A DNA stretch of 48,611 nt. It comes from Bradyrhizobium sp. GTDB lineage: Bacteria > Pseudomonadota > Alphaproteobacteria > Rhizobiales > Xanthobacteraceae. A model generated the notes under the pieces. It was not told the origin of the DNA and did no database searches. It worked only from the letters and a program-made list of their open reading frames with translations. A program made the position numbers and the translations under genes. Shown here one piece after another: positions 8,215 to 16,667 of the stretch. Numbering within the stretch: the first letter of the stretch is position 1; each line of letters opens with the position of its first letter. The stretch covers positions 205,756-254,366 of the forward strand of contig NZ_JACRMG010000013.1 in NCBI RefSeq assembly GCF_016219575.1, in the 5' to 3' direction.

Positions 8215-8736
8215 TCAGCTCGCGAACGCGTTCCCGGCGCTGACCGAGCACGCCACGCCGGAGACCTGCGCCGGTCCGGTTTGCGTGTAGGTCTTGCCGT
8301 CCAGCCCCTTGTAGACGATCGGCTTGCCGCTCTCGGCGCCCACGATCGCCCTCGCCGAGCAGCTCGAGAACGAAGGATCGAAGTTGATCGCGATCTGCAT
8401 CGCGCCGCTGGGAAAGACGATGACGCCGACCATGCTGTTGCCGGCGATGCGCATGTTGGTTTCGCCCGGCCCCTTCTCGAGCCTGTCCTGCATCTTGCCG
8501 ACACGGCGGTCGGCCCTGGCGAACACGCGTCCCTGGCTGGATATATAGTATGTCCGCGTCACGGCGCGCGGGTTGGCCTGGGTCGATCCGTCGGAGCCGC
8601 GCGCCGGGACCGTGATCGAGAAGGAAACCGTGACCGATTTGTTCAGCGCCTGTTGCGGGGCAGCATGAGCCGCCCCAGCGATGAACGCCCCTGCCATCGC
8701 CAGCACCGCGAGCTCACGGATATTCCTCTCAGCCAT
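8215..8736 (-). CDS. Exported protein, paralogue 1 of a three-member local family
   Basis: Family not recognised. 173 residues with a signal peptide ending near AAHAAP and a strong GGGGAGGA binding site. It shares a layout with the products at 9273-9791 and 13647-14177. Just after the signal peptide comes ALNKSVTVSFS, then YYISSQGRVFAR, then a conserved internal Cys (SSCSAR), and the terminal block VACSVSAGNAF. The two Cys conserved in all three could form a disulfide. The central part is beta-rich with Gly turns (GNSMVGVIVFPSGAMQI). The genes are scattered among others and not in one operon, so the family probably arose by local duplication. Confidence 0.8.
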   Translation of the reverse strand: MAERNIRELAVLAMAGAFIAGAAHAAPQQALNKSVTVSFSITVPARGSDGSTQANPRAVTRTYYISSQGRVFARADRRVGKMQDRLEKGPGETNMRIAGNSMVGVIVFPSGAMQIAINFDPSFSSCSARAIVGAESGKPIVYKGLDGKTYTQTGPAQVSGVACSVSAGNAFAS

Positions 8737-8854
8737 TCTGGTCCTCCCCGCCGTTCGCGGCTAGTCTGTCAGTGCAGGACATCACCGACAATCGTCTGTC
8801 CTGCACCGTCAAAGTGGTCACACCCGATTCATCACGGAAGGCATTCGCGAGCCA

Positions 8855-9235
8855 ATGATCAATCTGCCCGCCATGCGCATCAACCGACGCCTTGCGCTGC
8901 TTCTGCTGTCCGGATGGGCGTTGACGCTGTCCGCTGCCGGCCCCGCGCATGCCGCCGACCCGGTCTGCCTGTATCAAAGCCGGACCTACAGTGAGGGCGC
9001 CTTCATCTGCGTCCAGAGGTCGCTGATGCAATCCTGCACCTCCGACGGCAGCCGGCTGGTCTGGCGGATCGTTGCCGACAAGGATATCGGCGACCGCTGC
9101 GTGAGCCCGATTCCCTCGGCCCAGCCGCGCAAACGAATGGTCCACCGCACCCGCATCGCCCGTCAGGTCGTCGCTCCCGCACAACCGGATTCGGCCAAAT
9201 GCTTCGTCTTCAACGGCAAGCGCTATTGCGAATAG
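8855..9235 (+). CDS. Small exported protein with C-terminal KCF-GK-YCE tail
   Basis: Not recognised. 126 residues; the signal peptide runs to about PAHAAD (LALLLLSGWALTLSAAG core), and ATG 8873 is an alternative start. The mature part begins PVCLYQSRTYSEGAFIC, a Cys-Tyr-Ser-Gly pattern that recalls the small DUF1496 family from memory only. It ends in AKCFVFNGKRYCE. The caspase-like protein 0.6 kb away ends in GKCFTFSGKTYCE, matching at nine of thirteen positions, and the exported protein at 34442 ends in a weaker version. Six Cys in the mature part suggest disulfides. It sits between two convergent paralogue genes. Confidence 0.7.
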   Translation: MINLPAMRINRRLALLLLSGWALTLSAAGPAHAADPVCLYQSRTYSEGAFICVQRSLMQSCTSDGSRLVWRIVADKDIGDRCVSPIPSAQPRKRMVHRTRIARQVVAPAQPDSAKCFVFNGKRYCE

Positions 9236-9272
9236 GCACGGACGGGCGATGCAGCACCGGTCGAGCATTCAT

Positions 9273-9791
9273 TCAGCCGCCGAATGCATTGCCCGAGGCG
9301 ATCGAACAACTGATATTCGAGAATGAGACGGGGCCCGTGGCCTCGCGCATCGTTCCGTCGACACCCTTCCACCTGATCGGGTGGCCGTTGTCGCGTCCGG
9401 CCACGATGCTGGCGCTGCAGCTCTGGCCGGAGGGGTCGACGCTGATGGTCATCTGCGCGGCACCGCTGGAGAACTTCATCACCCCGATGATCTTGTCGCC
9501 GGCAAAGCGGAGGTTGTTGCCGGCTTCGCCGGGACCGGCCTCCTTGGTCTCGGCCGCATTGCCGTCGCGGCGCGCCACGCGGCCGAAGAGACGGCCAGCG
9601 CTGCTGACATAGATCGTCCGCATCGCAATCCGGGAGCCCGACACCGGCGTGCCATCGGCCTTCTTCCCGGGGATGGTCGTGGCGTAAGAGACGGTGATCG
9701 ATTTGTTGAGAAGCGCAGCCGGAGCGGCCGAGGCCGGCGCGGCGGCGCAGGCAGCAACGAGCAGGCACAGGCTCGTGTTAATCCTTTTCAT
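9273..9791 (-). CDS. Exported protein, paralogue 2; probably cotranscribed with the caspase gene
   Basis: Second member of the local exported family. 172 residues with a signal peptide ending at ASAAP and a GGGGGAA binding site. It matches paralogue 1 closely: LLNKSITVSYA against ALNKSVTVSFS, IYVSSAGRLFGR against YYISSQGRVFAR, GPGEAGNNLRFAGDKIIGV against the equivalent stretch, and ISCSIASGNAFGG at the end. It lies 41 bases downstream of the caspase-like gene on the same strand with no terminator visible, so the two are likely one transcript. No catalytic motif is visible. A structural, binding or inhibitory role in the periplasm would all fit. Confidence 0.8.
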   Translation of the reverse strand: MKRINTSLCLLVAACAAAPASAAPAALLNKSITVSYATTIPGKKADGTPVSGSRIAMRTIYVSSAGRLFGRVARRDGNAAETKEAGPGEAGNNLRFAGDKIIGVMKFSSGAAQMTISVDPSGQSCSASIVAGRDNGHPIRWKGVDGTMREATGPVSFSNISCSIASGNAFGG

Positions 9792-9832
9792 CGATTCCCC
9801 CGGGTATCGGCCGCAGATCGAATTGCGTCAGG

Positions 9833-11599
9833 TCATTCGCAATAGGTCTTTCCGCTGAAGGTGAAACACTTTCCGCCGCCGCCGCGAGGTGCTGCCGGGG
9901 CGGCGCGCGTTGGCGCGGGCGCCTCGCGCGTTGCCGTCTTCGGCTTCGGCGCGGGCTCGGGCCGCTTCTCACAGGCGCCGCTGGAATTGAGGAAATAGCC
10001 GGCGCTGCAGCCGATCTGGACGCAACGATCGCCTTCGGCCTTCTGTCCCCTGGCGCAGACCAGCGGACAGACCCGGTCGGTCTTGCTGCGCACGCCGTCC
10101 AGCGCATCGAGGCTTGCAAGCTTGATGTCGAACCTGGTCTGGGCGCTCTTGTTGAACAGCTCCAGCGCCTTCCTCGACGAATCGTCCCACTTGCCGTCGG
10201 AGCTGCCGGGGTCGCAGCCGACCCGTTTCAGATGGGCCTGCAAGAGGCGGGCGATGTCGGCGGGATCCATCGCCGGTGATGCTGGCGCGGCGGCTGCGAC
10301 CGGCTCATTCGGCGTCAGCGCCGCGAGCTTCGCATTCTGGTCCTTGCCCTCGCGCTTGGCCTGGTCGACCTGGGCCTGCGCCTCGGCCATCGCCTGGCGC
10401 CTTGCTTCCTCGACCTGCTGGCGCGCGGCTTCGGCCTGCTTCTGCGCCTTTTCGAGCTCGCGCCGGGCATCGTCGAGCTGCTTCTTGGCCTGCTCGGCGA
10501 TCTGCTGGCGCGCCTGGTCGAGCTCCCGCTTGGCCTCCTCCGAAAGCTTCTGTTTGGCTTCCGCGGTCTGGCGCGCGGCCTGCTCCTCGAGCTGCTTGCG
10601 GAAATCGACCGCCTTCTGCGCCGCCTGCTCCTCGGCTTGGCGCCTGGCGTCATCGGCCCTGGCGCGGCCCTGCTCCGCCGCCGTCAGCTTGCTCATCTGC
10701 ACGCGGGCAAGATCGGCCAGGAAGCCGTTGGGATGCTTGACGAGGAAGGAGCCCCACGCCTCCCTGGTCGCGACCTGCGCGGCAAGTTCGTAATCGACGC
10801 GCGATTCGGCCTGCGGATCGGCGGGCTTGGCCGCTTGCGGCACCAGCGACATGTTGTTGCCGCCGAGCGATCCGTAGACGAACGGCTCCTGGCGGTTGCC
10901 GGTCGACTTCAGCACGTCGTCGCGAACGCGGCCGAACGCGATGCGCAGATCGAGCCCGGGCTCGGTGATGTGCTTCATCAGGGCGATCGCGAACGGGCTG
11001 TTCTGGCCGTCGCCGTCGGCCGCCACCGCGCCGGCCTTGGCGGCGTAGGCAATCAACGTGTCCGACATGGTCGGCTCGATCTTGGCAAGTCCGCGTCCGA
11101 TCGCACGGCTGGCGACGGTGCGCTTCATGGTCCTGGTGAAGGGATTGTCGCGGCAGGCATCGAGGATCACGAGCTTCAGCCGTCTCGCCGGATCGAGCGC
11201 CTTCAGCACGCGGTCGAGCGAAATGGTCTCATCCTCGATGTCGAAGTCGCTGACGAGCTTTGCGTCGGCGGGCACCAGGTAGTTGATGCCGTCGACCTCG
11301 ATGCCGTGACCGGCATAGTACACGACGGAGATGTCGGCATCCCGCGAGGTCTCGGAGAACTCGCGGATGGACCGCCGCAGCTCCGCGACGCCGAGATCGC
11401 GCTTGCTGACGACGACGTCGAAGCCGGCCTTGCGGAACAGGGCAGTCATCGCCTCGGCGTCACGCGACGGATTCGGCAGCTGCGGCACCTGCTGATAGGT
11501 GGATACGCCGACGACGAGGGCGACCCGCTTTTCCGCCAGCGCCGGTTCTGCGGAAAGGCAGAGCAACAAACCCAAAACGATCAAAAATGCGGATCGCAT
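9833..11599 (-). CDS. Exported caspase-like (peptidase C14) protein with coiled coil and Cys-rich tail
   Basis: 588 residues from ATG 11599; an in-frame TTG at 11626 lacks support. Signal peptide about 1-22 (SAEPALAEKR). The caspase fold spans about 24-235, with the catalytic dyad visible: YYAGHG (His98) and ILDACRDNPF (Cys149). Next is a long heptad-like, Gln/Ala/Lys/Glu-rich helix (about 305-430), a predicted coiled coil. After it a region resembling small peptidoglycan-binding helical repeats appears (LLQAHLKRVGCDPG, KWDDSSRKALELF), then a Cys-rich segment (VCPLVCARG, GCSAGYFLNSSGACE) and the terminal GKCFTFSGKTYCE. Such C14 proteins occur in rhizobia, with targets mostly unknown. Paralogue 2 follows in the same direction, and recQ is divergent with a 192-bp gap. 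Because it is exported, this is not an intracellular death protease of the usual type. Confidence 0.9.
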   Translation of the reverse strand: MRSAFLIVLGLLLCLSAEPALAEKRVALVVGVSTYQQVPQLPNPSRDAEAMTALFRKAGFDVVVSKRDLGVAELRRSIREFSETSRDADISVVYYAGHGIEVDGINYLVPADAKLVSDFDIEDETISLDRVLKALDPARRLKLVILDACRDNPFTRTMKRTVASRAIGRGLAKIEPTMSDTLIAYAAKAGAVAADGDGQNSPFAIALMKHITEPGLDLRIAFGRVRDDVLKSTGNRQEPFVYGSLGGNNMSLVPQAAKPADPQAESRVDYELAAQVATREAWGSFLVKHPNGFLADLARVQMSKLTAAEQGRARADDARRQAEEQAAQKAVDFRKQLEEQAARQTAEAKQKLSEEAKRELDQARQQIAEQAKKQLDDARRELEKAQKQAEAARQQVEEARRQAMAEAQAQVDQAKREGKDQNAKLAALTPNEPVAAAAPASPAMDPADIARLLQAHLKRVGCDPGSSDGKWDDSSRKALELFNKSAQTRFDIKLASLDALDGVRSKTDRVCPLVCARGQKAEGDRCVQIGCSAGYFLNSSGACEKRPEPAPKPKTATREAPAPTRAAPAAPRGGGGKCFTFSGKTYCE

Positions 11600-11791
11600 G
11601 GCAAGCCCCGAAAAACGAATGCCCAATCATATCAATGCCGGGAAATGCGGACAATGTGTCTGCAAGACCCTCAGTTAGTTCTTCTGTACACCGACAGGAA
11701 GTCGGGCGCCGCCATAGCAACCTCTGCGAGCTGACCCTTCCGAATCCCGGACGAGCCTGCCATAAGCACTAATCCACCAGCCACCGGTTCC

Positions 11792-13630
11792 ATGTCCGCC
11801 ACGCCCCCATCCGCCCTGTCCCTGCTCAATTCGGTCTTTGGCCTGACAGCCTATCGCGGCGCGCAGGAAGAAATTGTGCGCCACCTCACAGAGGGCGGCA
11901 ATTGCCTGGTGCTGATGCCGACCGGCGGCGGCAAGTCGCTGTGCTACCAGTTGCCTTCGCTGCTGCGGGAGGGCTGCGGCATCGTGGTCTCGCCGCTGAT
12001 CGCGCTGATGCGCGACCAGGTGGCGGGGCTGGCCGAGGCCGGCGTCAACGCGGCGGTCTTGAATTCGACCCTGTCGCCGCAGGAAGCCTTTGAGGTCGAG
12101 CGGCGGCTGATCGCGGGCGACCTCGACCTGCTCTATGTCGCTCCCGAGCGGCTGTTGATGCCGCGCTGCCTTTCCCTGCTGGAGCAGGCCAGGATCGCGC
12201 TGTTTGCGATCGACGAGGCGCATTGCGTGTCGCAATGGGGCCACGACTTCCGCCCGGAATATATCGGGCTCTCCGTGCTCGCCGAGCGCTTTCCCGACGT
12301 GCCGCGGATCGCGCTGACGGCCACCGCCGACGAGCTGACGCGCAAGGAGATCGCCGAGCGGCTTTCACTCACGGATGCGCCGTGTTTCGTCGCGAGCTTC
12401 GACCGGCCGAACATCCGCTACGAGATCGTCGACAAGCAGAACGCGCTCAACCAGCTGAAGAGCTTCATCGCGGAGCGCCATCCGGGCGAGGCCGGCATCG
12501 TCTATTGCCTCTCCCGCGCCAAGGTCGAGGACGTCGCCGGCTCCCTGCGCGACGCCGGCATTGCCGCGCTGCCCTACCACGCCGGCCTCGACGCCGCGAC
12601 GCGCGCCCGCCACCAGGACCGCTTCATCAACGAGGACGGCATCGTCATCGTCGCCACCATCGCCTTTGGCATGGGCATCGACAAGCCGGACGTGCGCTTC
12701 GTCGCCCATCTCGATCTGCCCAAGAGCATCGAGGCCTATTACCAGGAGACCGGGCGCGCCGGCCGCGACGGAAAACCTTCCAGCGCCTGGATGGCCTATG
12801 GCCTGTCCGACATCGTGCAGCAGCGCCGCATGATCGACGAATCGACCGGCTCTGACGCCTTCAAGCGGGTCTCGATCGGCAAGCTGGACGCGCTGGTGGG
12901 GCTCGCCGAGACTGCGCATTGCCGCCGGCAGCGCCTGCTCGCCTATTTCGGCGAGGAGCTGCATGAAGGAGGTTGCGGCAATTGCGACAATTGCCTGAGC
13001 CCGCCGAAGGTGACCGACGGCAAGGTCGTCGCCCAGAAGCTGCTGTCCTGCGTCTATCGCACCGGGCAGCGCTTCGGCGCCATGCACCTGATCGACGTGC
13101 TGGTCGGCCGCCTGACCGAGAAGGTCACGCAGTTCGGGCACGACAAGCTTTCCGTGTTCGGCGTCGGCCGCGAGCTCAACGAGAAGCAATGGCGCGCCGC
13201 GCTGCGCCAGCTGGTAGCGATGGGCCATCTGCGCGCCGACAGCGAGGCGTTCGGCGCACTGAAGCTGACGGAATCCTCGCGTGGCGTGCTGAAGGGCGAG
13301 ACCGAGGTGTGGCTGCGCGAGCAGGCGGCCGGCACGCGCAACCGCGCGATCCGCGGCAACTCACGGCGCGGCCAGCTCGCAGCCCAGCCCAACGGCGGCG
13401 GCAAGGGCGATCCCGCCCTGCATGCGGCGCTGAAGGCGTGGCGCTCGGAGATCGCGCGCCAGCGCGGCGTGCCGGCCTATGTGGTGCTGCACGATTCCAC
13501 CATCGACGGCATCGCCGCGACACGTCCGGAGACATTGTCGGCGCTGCGCGGCATCGCCGGGATCGGCGACAAGAAGCTGGAGCACTACGGCGAGGAGCTG
13601 ATCGCACTGGTGCGCTCGACCGGCGCATAA
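11792..13630 (+). CDS. recQ: ATP-dependent DNA helicase RecQ
   Basis: 3'-to-5' DNA helicase of recombination and repair, 612 residues, typical length. Helicase motifs: Walker [14 protein letters not shown] (about 43-55), DEAH box AIDEAHC followed by the aromatic-rich loop [11 protein letters not shown], and the arginine-finger motif [11 protein letters not shown]. The RecQ zinc domain has Cys in CRRQ and CGNCDNC. A winged-helix domain follows, and an HRDC domain closes the protein (about 535-612, [22 protein letters not shown]). It starts at ATG 11792, divergent from the caspase-like gene, and converges on paralogue 3 with a 16-bp gap. Its presence among exported-protein genes looks incidental. 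Confidence 0.97.
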   Translation: MSATPPSALSLLNSVFGLTAYRGAQEEIVRHLTEGGNCLVLMPTGGGKSLCYQLPSLLREGCGIVVSPLIALMRDQVAGLAEAGVNAAVLNSTLSPQEAFEVERRLIAGDLDLLYVAPERLLMPRCLSLLEQARIALFAIDEAHCVSQWGHDFRPEYIGLSVLAERFPDVPRIALTATADELTRKEIAERLSLTDAPCFVASFDRPNIRYEIVDKQNALNQLKSFIAERHPGEAGIVYCLSRAKVEDVAGSLRDAGIAALPYHAGLDAATRARHQDRFINEDGIVIVATIAFGMGIDKPDVRFVAHLDLPKSIEAYYQETGRAGRDGKPSSAWMAYGLSDIVQQRRMIDESTGSDAFKRVSIGKLDALVGLAETAHCRRQRLLAYFGEELHEGGCGNCDNCLSPPKVTDGKVVAQKLLSCVYRTGQRFGAMHLIDVLVGRLTEKVTQFGHDKLSVFGVGRELNEKQWRAALRQLVAMGHLRADSEAFGALKLTESSRGVLKGETEVWLREQAAGTRNRAIRGNSRRGQLAAQPNGGGKGDPALHAALKAWRSEIARQRGVPAYVVLHDSTIDGIAATRPETLSALRGIAGIGDKKLEHYGEELIALVRSTGA

Positions 13631-13646
13631 GCAGCCAGGCCCGCCG

Positions 13647-14177
13647 CTACGATCCGCCACCCAGGACGTTGCCGGCCTGCACGGAACAGCTCACGCCGCC
13701 AACGCTGACGGAACGGATTTCAACCAGCTTCTTGGTGATCGGGCTCATCGAGATGCTGCTCTTTCCGGATTCGAAGCCCGTTCCTGCCGAGGCAGTACAG
13801 CCGGCAAAGCCGCCGTCAAACCGGACGACGATGCGCCGGGCACCTCCGCGATTTTCCCTGATGACCGTCATCGACTGGCCGTCGAAGCTGGTGTGGACGT
13901 TTCCCTCACCGGCAACCCGGTCCAAGGTCCCGGAGCCGCTTCTGGTGCTGTTGACCTGACGGGTAAATGCACGACCCGCGGTGCTGATGTAAACGCTGAG
14001 GCTATGCGTTGCGTTCACGCTCCGCCATTCCGTCTCACCGACATGGCGCTGCGATCGCGTCTCGCTCCAGTTGACCACGACCGACTTTCCCATCAGCTGA
14101 GATGGGGGTGCCGCCATGGTCACGCTGGGAAATGCCAGTATCGACATGGCAAATGCGCAATATCCCCGTTTGGTCAT
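13647..14177 (-). CDS. Exported protein, paralogue 3 of the local family
   Basis: Third and most divergent family member, 176 residues with signal peptide MSILAFPSVTMAAP and a GAAGGA binding site. The family landmarks remain: LMGKSVVVNWS near the mature N-terminus, SVYISTAGRAFTR, the internal Cys (AGCTAS) and VSCSVQAGNVLGG at the end. The middle diverges and carries more Arg (RENRGGARRIVVRF), so ligand contacts may differ. It is separated from paralogue 2 by the caspase-like gene and recQ and has its own upstream region of 78 bases. Its function is unknown. Confidence 0.75.
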   Translation of the reverse strand: MTKRGYCAFAMSILAFPSVTMAAPPSQLMGKSVVVNWSETRSQRHVGETEWRSVNATHSLSVYISTAGRAFTRQVNSTRSGSGTLDRVAGEGNVHTSFDGQSMTVIRENRGGARRIVVRFDGGFAGCTASAGTGFESGKSSISMSPITKKLVEIRSVSVGGVSCSVQAGNVLGGGS

Positions 14178-14255
14178 GATGTCCTTCTCAACGTGATCGA
14201 AGCACGTCCATCGGCAGGCGAACCGGCTTGCGAACCGCCTATGCCGTTGGTTGCG

Positions 14256-15620
14256 TCAGTTGTTGCCTCCCTCATGTCCCACGCTCTTCAACACTTCGTC
14301 CACCGCCGCACCCAACCGGTCGACGATCATGTCGACATCGCCTTCGCTGACGATGAAGGGCGGCGCCAGCACGACGTGGTCGCCGATCCGGCCGTCGACC
14401 GTGCCGCCCATGGGATAGCAGGCAAGCCCGCGCGCGAAGGCCTCGGCCTTGATCCTGCCGTTGAGCTTCAACGCGGGATCGAACGGCGTCCGCGTCGCAC
14501 GGTCGGCGACCAGCTCGACCGCCCAGAACAGGCCGCGGCCCCTGACATCGCCGACATGGCGATGATTGCCGAAGCGTTCGACCAGCCGCCGCTCGAGCAG
14601 CGCGCCGCGCGCCTTCACCCGGTCGAGCAGGTTTTCCTCGGCCACGATCTTCTGCACTTCGAGCGCAGCAGCGCAGGCCATGGGGTGACCGAGATAGGTG
14701 TGGCCGTGCTGGAACGCGCCGGAGCCGTCGCGGATGGTGTCGACGATCCGCGCGCTCGTCAGCATCGCGCCGATCGGCTGGTAGCCGCCGCCGAGACCCT
14801 TGGCGATGGCCTGGATGTCGGGCGAAACACCCTCCTGCTCCCAGGCGTGCAACGTGCCGGTACGGCCCATGCCGCACATCACCTCGTCGAAGATCAGAAG
14901 CGCGCCGTGGCGGTTGCAGATCTCGCGCACCGCGCGGAAATAACCTTCCGGCGCGGTTGCGCATCCGGCGGTGGCGCCGACCACGGGCTCGGCGATGAAG
15001 GCCGCCACCGTGTCGGGACCGAGGCGCTGGAATTCGGCTTCCAACTCCGCCGCGAGCCTTGCGGTGAAACCGGCCTCCGATTCGTCGTCGCGCTTCTCGT
15101 GATAGGCAAAGGCCGGGCTCACATGGCTGAACGCGCCGGACAACAGCGGCGCATAGGGCTCGCGGCGCCAGGCATTGCCGCCGGCCGACAGCGCGCCGAG
15201 CGTATTGCCGTGGTAGCTCTGACGGCGGGCGATGAAGCGGGTCCGCTGCGGTTGCCCGCACTCGATGAAATATTGCCGCGCGATCTTGATGCTTGCTTCG
15301 ACCGCCTCCGATCCGCCGCTGACGTAATAGACGTATGCCAGCCCACCCGGCTCGTGGCCGACCAGCCGTTCGGCCAGCTCCTCGGCGGGCTCGGAGGTGA
15401 AAAAGCCGGTATGGGCATAGGCGAGCTTGTCGGCCTGCCGCTTCATCGCCTCGATCACGCGCGGATTCTGATGTCCGAGACAGGAAACGGCCGCGCCGCC
15501 GGAGGCGTCCAGCACGCGATGACCGCTCTCGGTCACCAGCCAGACGCCCTCGCCGCTCACTGCCTTCGGCGGCGTTGCGCGAAGATTCCGGTGCATCACA
15601 CGGCTGGCGGGGGTGCTCAT
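14256..15620 (-). CDS. Class III PLP-dependent aminotransferase
   Basis: 454-residue omega-aminotransferase type enzyme. The fold is recognised from the cofactor phosphate loop YVSGGSEAVEASIK, the ring-stacking and Asp motif LLIFDEVMCGMGRTG, and the Schiff-base lysine in AIAKGLGGGYQPIGA. The sequence resembles aminotransferases acting on terminal amines of omega-amino acids, polyamines or taurine-like compounds, but substrate cannot be fixed. ATG 15620 is preceded by GAGAAGGG at a slightly long spacing. It stands alone: paralogue 3 lies 78 bases downstream and the PilZ gene is divergent. A second class III aminotransferase at 32188 belongs to a different, GSA-aminotransferase-like branch. Confidence 0.9.
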   Translation of the reverse strand: MSTPASRVMHRNLRATPPKAVSGEGVWLVTESGHRVLDASGGAAVSCLGHQNPRVIEAMKRQADKLAYAHTGFFTSEPAEELAERLVGHEPGGLAYVYYVSGGSEAVEASIKIARQYFIECGQPQRTRFIARRQSYHGNTLGALSAGGNAWRREPYAPLLSGAFSHVSPAFAYHEKRDDESEAGFTARLAAELEAEFQRLGPDTVAAFIAEPVVGATAGCATAPEGYFRAVREICNRHGALLIFDEVMCGMGRTGTLHAWEQEGVSPDIQAIAKGLGGGYQPIGAMLTSARIVDTIRDGSGAFQHGHTYLGHPMACAAALEVQKIVAEENLLDRVKARGALLERRLVERFGNHRHVGDVRGRGLFWAVELVADRATRTPFDPALKLNGRIKAEAFARGLACYPMGGTVDGRIGDHVVLAPPFIVSEGDVDMIVDRLGAAVDEVLKSVGHEGGNN

Positions 15621-15821
15621 TGACGGTCAACCCTTCTCGGTTACTTGTCGGGACGGTGTCGGCAGGGCGCGCCGCGGCTTCCAACCGCGGCATCGAGGCG
15701 CCGCCCACGTTAGGAACAAAACCGGTAAATTTGCAACCAATCGGCTAAGCGCGGTTTTACGGCTTTGCGGCATCCTGCCGGATCGAACGCTCCCCGGAGC
15801 GGCCTCAGATGGGCGAAGACC

Positions 15822-16094
15822 ATGGCAGTGTTAGACCCGAAAGTCAGGGTACAGCGCGAACCGCGGCGGCAGCTGCGCAACCGCGTCACCTGGATCAGCT
15901 TCGGTGAGGGCGACAAGCGGCGCGAATGCACCGTGCTCGATGTCTCGCCGGGCGGCGCCAAGATCGTCACCGATGTCGCAATCGACGTCCGCGACCGCTT
16001 CGGGCTGACGCTGTTGCCCGAGCACCCCGGCCGCTATGAATGCGAAGTGGTGTGGCGCCGCGGCAAGACCTACGGCGTGAAATTCGTGCAGTAG
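15822..16094 (+). CDS. Single-domain PilZ protein
   Basis: A 90-residue protein made of one PilZ domain, the usual receptor for the second messenger cyclic di-GMP. Both binding signatures are present: RRQLR (Arg15-Arg19, RxxxR) and DVSPGG (Asp40, Ser42, Gly45, DxSxxG). The remaining strands (FGLTLLPEHPGRYECEVVWR) fit the beta-barrel. ATG 15822 is chosen because the 19 upstream in-frame codons carry no family sequence. It is divergent from the aminotransferase. Rhizobial stand-alone PilZ proteins are often linked to motility or surface polysaccharide, but nothing here identifies the partner. Mosaic repeat copy B begins 13 bases after the stop. Confidence 0.88.
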   Translation: MAVLDPKVRVQREPRRQLRNRVTWISFGEGDKRRECTVLDVSPGGAKIVTDVAIDVRDRFGLTLLPEHPGRYECEVVWRRGKTYGVKFVQ

Positions 16095-16106
16095 AATTGT
16101 GCGAGA

Positions 16107-16317
16107 ACCTCTCCCCGCTCTTTGCGGGGAGAGGTCGACGCCGAAGGCGGCGGGTGTGGGGGGCGAGCCTAAACGCTTGCCCAGCAACCGCACTCACCGA
16201 ATCCATGCTTCGAGGACTCGAGTCCGGCGGACCGTCATTGCGGAGATGATGTGCCCGGCCCCTCACCCGCCGCGCAAGAGCGCGGCGACCTCTCCCCGCA
16301 AAAGAGCGGGGAGAGGT
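16107..16317. repeat. Mosaic palindromic repeat, copy B
   Basis: Same architecture as the 5897-6121 copy: hairpin ACCTCTCCCCGC...GCGGGGAGAGGT at 16107-16135, a variable middle with CGACGCCGAAGGCGGCGGGTG and, inverted, GCCCCTCACCCGCCGC, then a second hairpin at 16288-16317. It fills the gap between the PilZ and zinc-ribbon genes, which converge on it, so a bidirectional terminator role is possible. Confidence 0.8.
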
Positions 16318-16329
16318 AAATTGCCCGCC

Positions 16330-16605
16330 TCACATGCTGCGCGTCGATGCGTCGACCCGGGTGGTGACCGGGACCGCCTCCATCGCCGCGCGAATTTCCT
16401 TTGCGGTCCGCAGCGCGCGGCGGATGAACGGATCTTCGGAATCGCGGTTGAGCGTGAGCAATCCGGAGCAGTGCTCGCAATTGACCTGATAGCCGTCGCG
16501 CACGCGCTGGGCGCGGTCGCGGAACATCCTGGTGCATTTCGGGCACCTGATTCTCACCCTGTCATCGATCACTACATTGGCCTCCATCCATGAGGCCGCC
16601 ACCAT
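16330..16605 (-). CDS. Small zinc-ribbon protein
   Basis: 91 residues. The pattern IRCPKC (Cys21, Cys24) then, 19 residues later, CEHC (Cys43, Cys46) makes a zinc ribbon like the MJ0042 type, a short domain often found at the N-terminus of bacterial regulatory or envelope proteins. The rest is charged and helical (EDPFIRRALRTAKEIRAAME) with no membrane segment. ATG 16605 is used; ATG 16587 is equally possible since neither has a clear binding site. It lies between the mosaic repeat and phaC with its own short upstream region. Function not known. Confidence 0.65.
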   Translation of the reverse strand: MVAASWMEANVVIDDRVRIRCPKCTRMFRDRAQRVRDGYQVNCEHCSGLLTLNRDSEDPFIRRALRTAKEIRAAMEAVPVTTRVDASTRSM

Positions 16606-16667
16606 GGCAAGGGCCGGCTTGCGACGACGCTAAGCCGGCACGTCGCATTTGAGCGAAGCAAATCGCT

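Noticed and set aside
13893..15623. Frame antisense to paralogue 3 and the first aminotransferase
   Set aside because: It crosses two real genes and an intergenic gap; no family resemblance.
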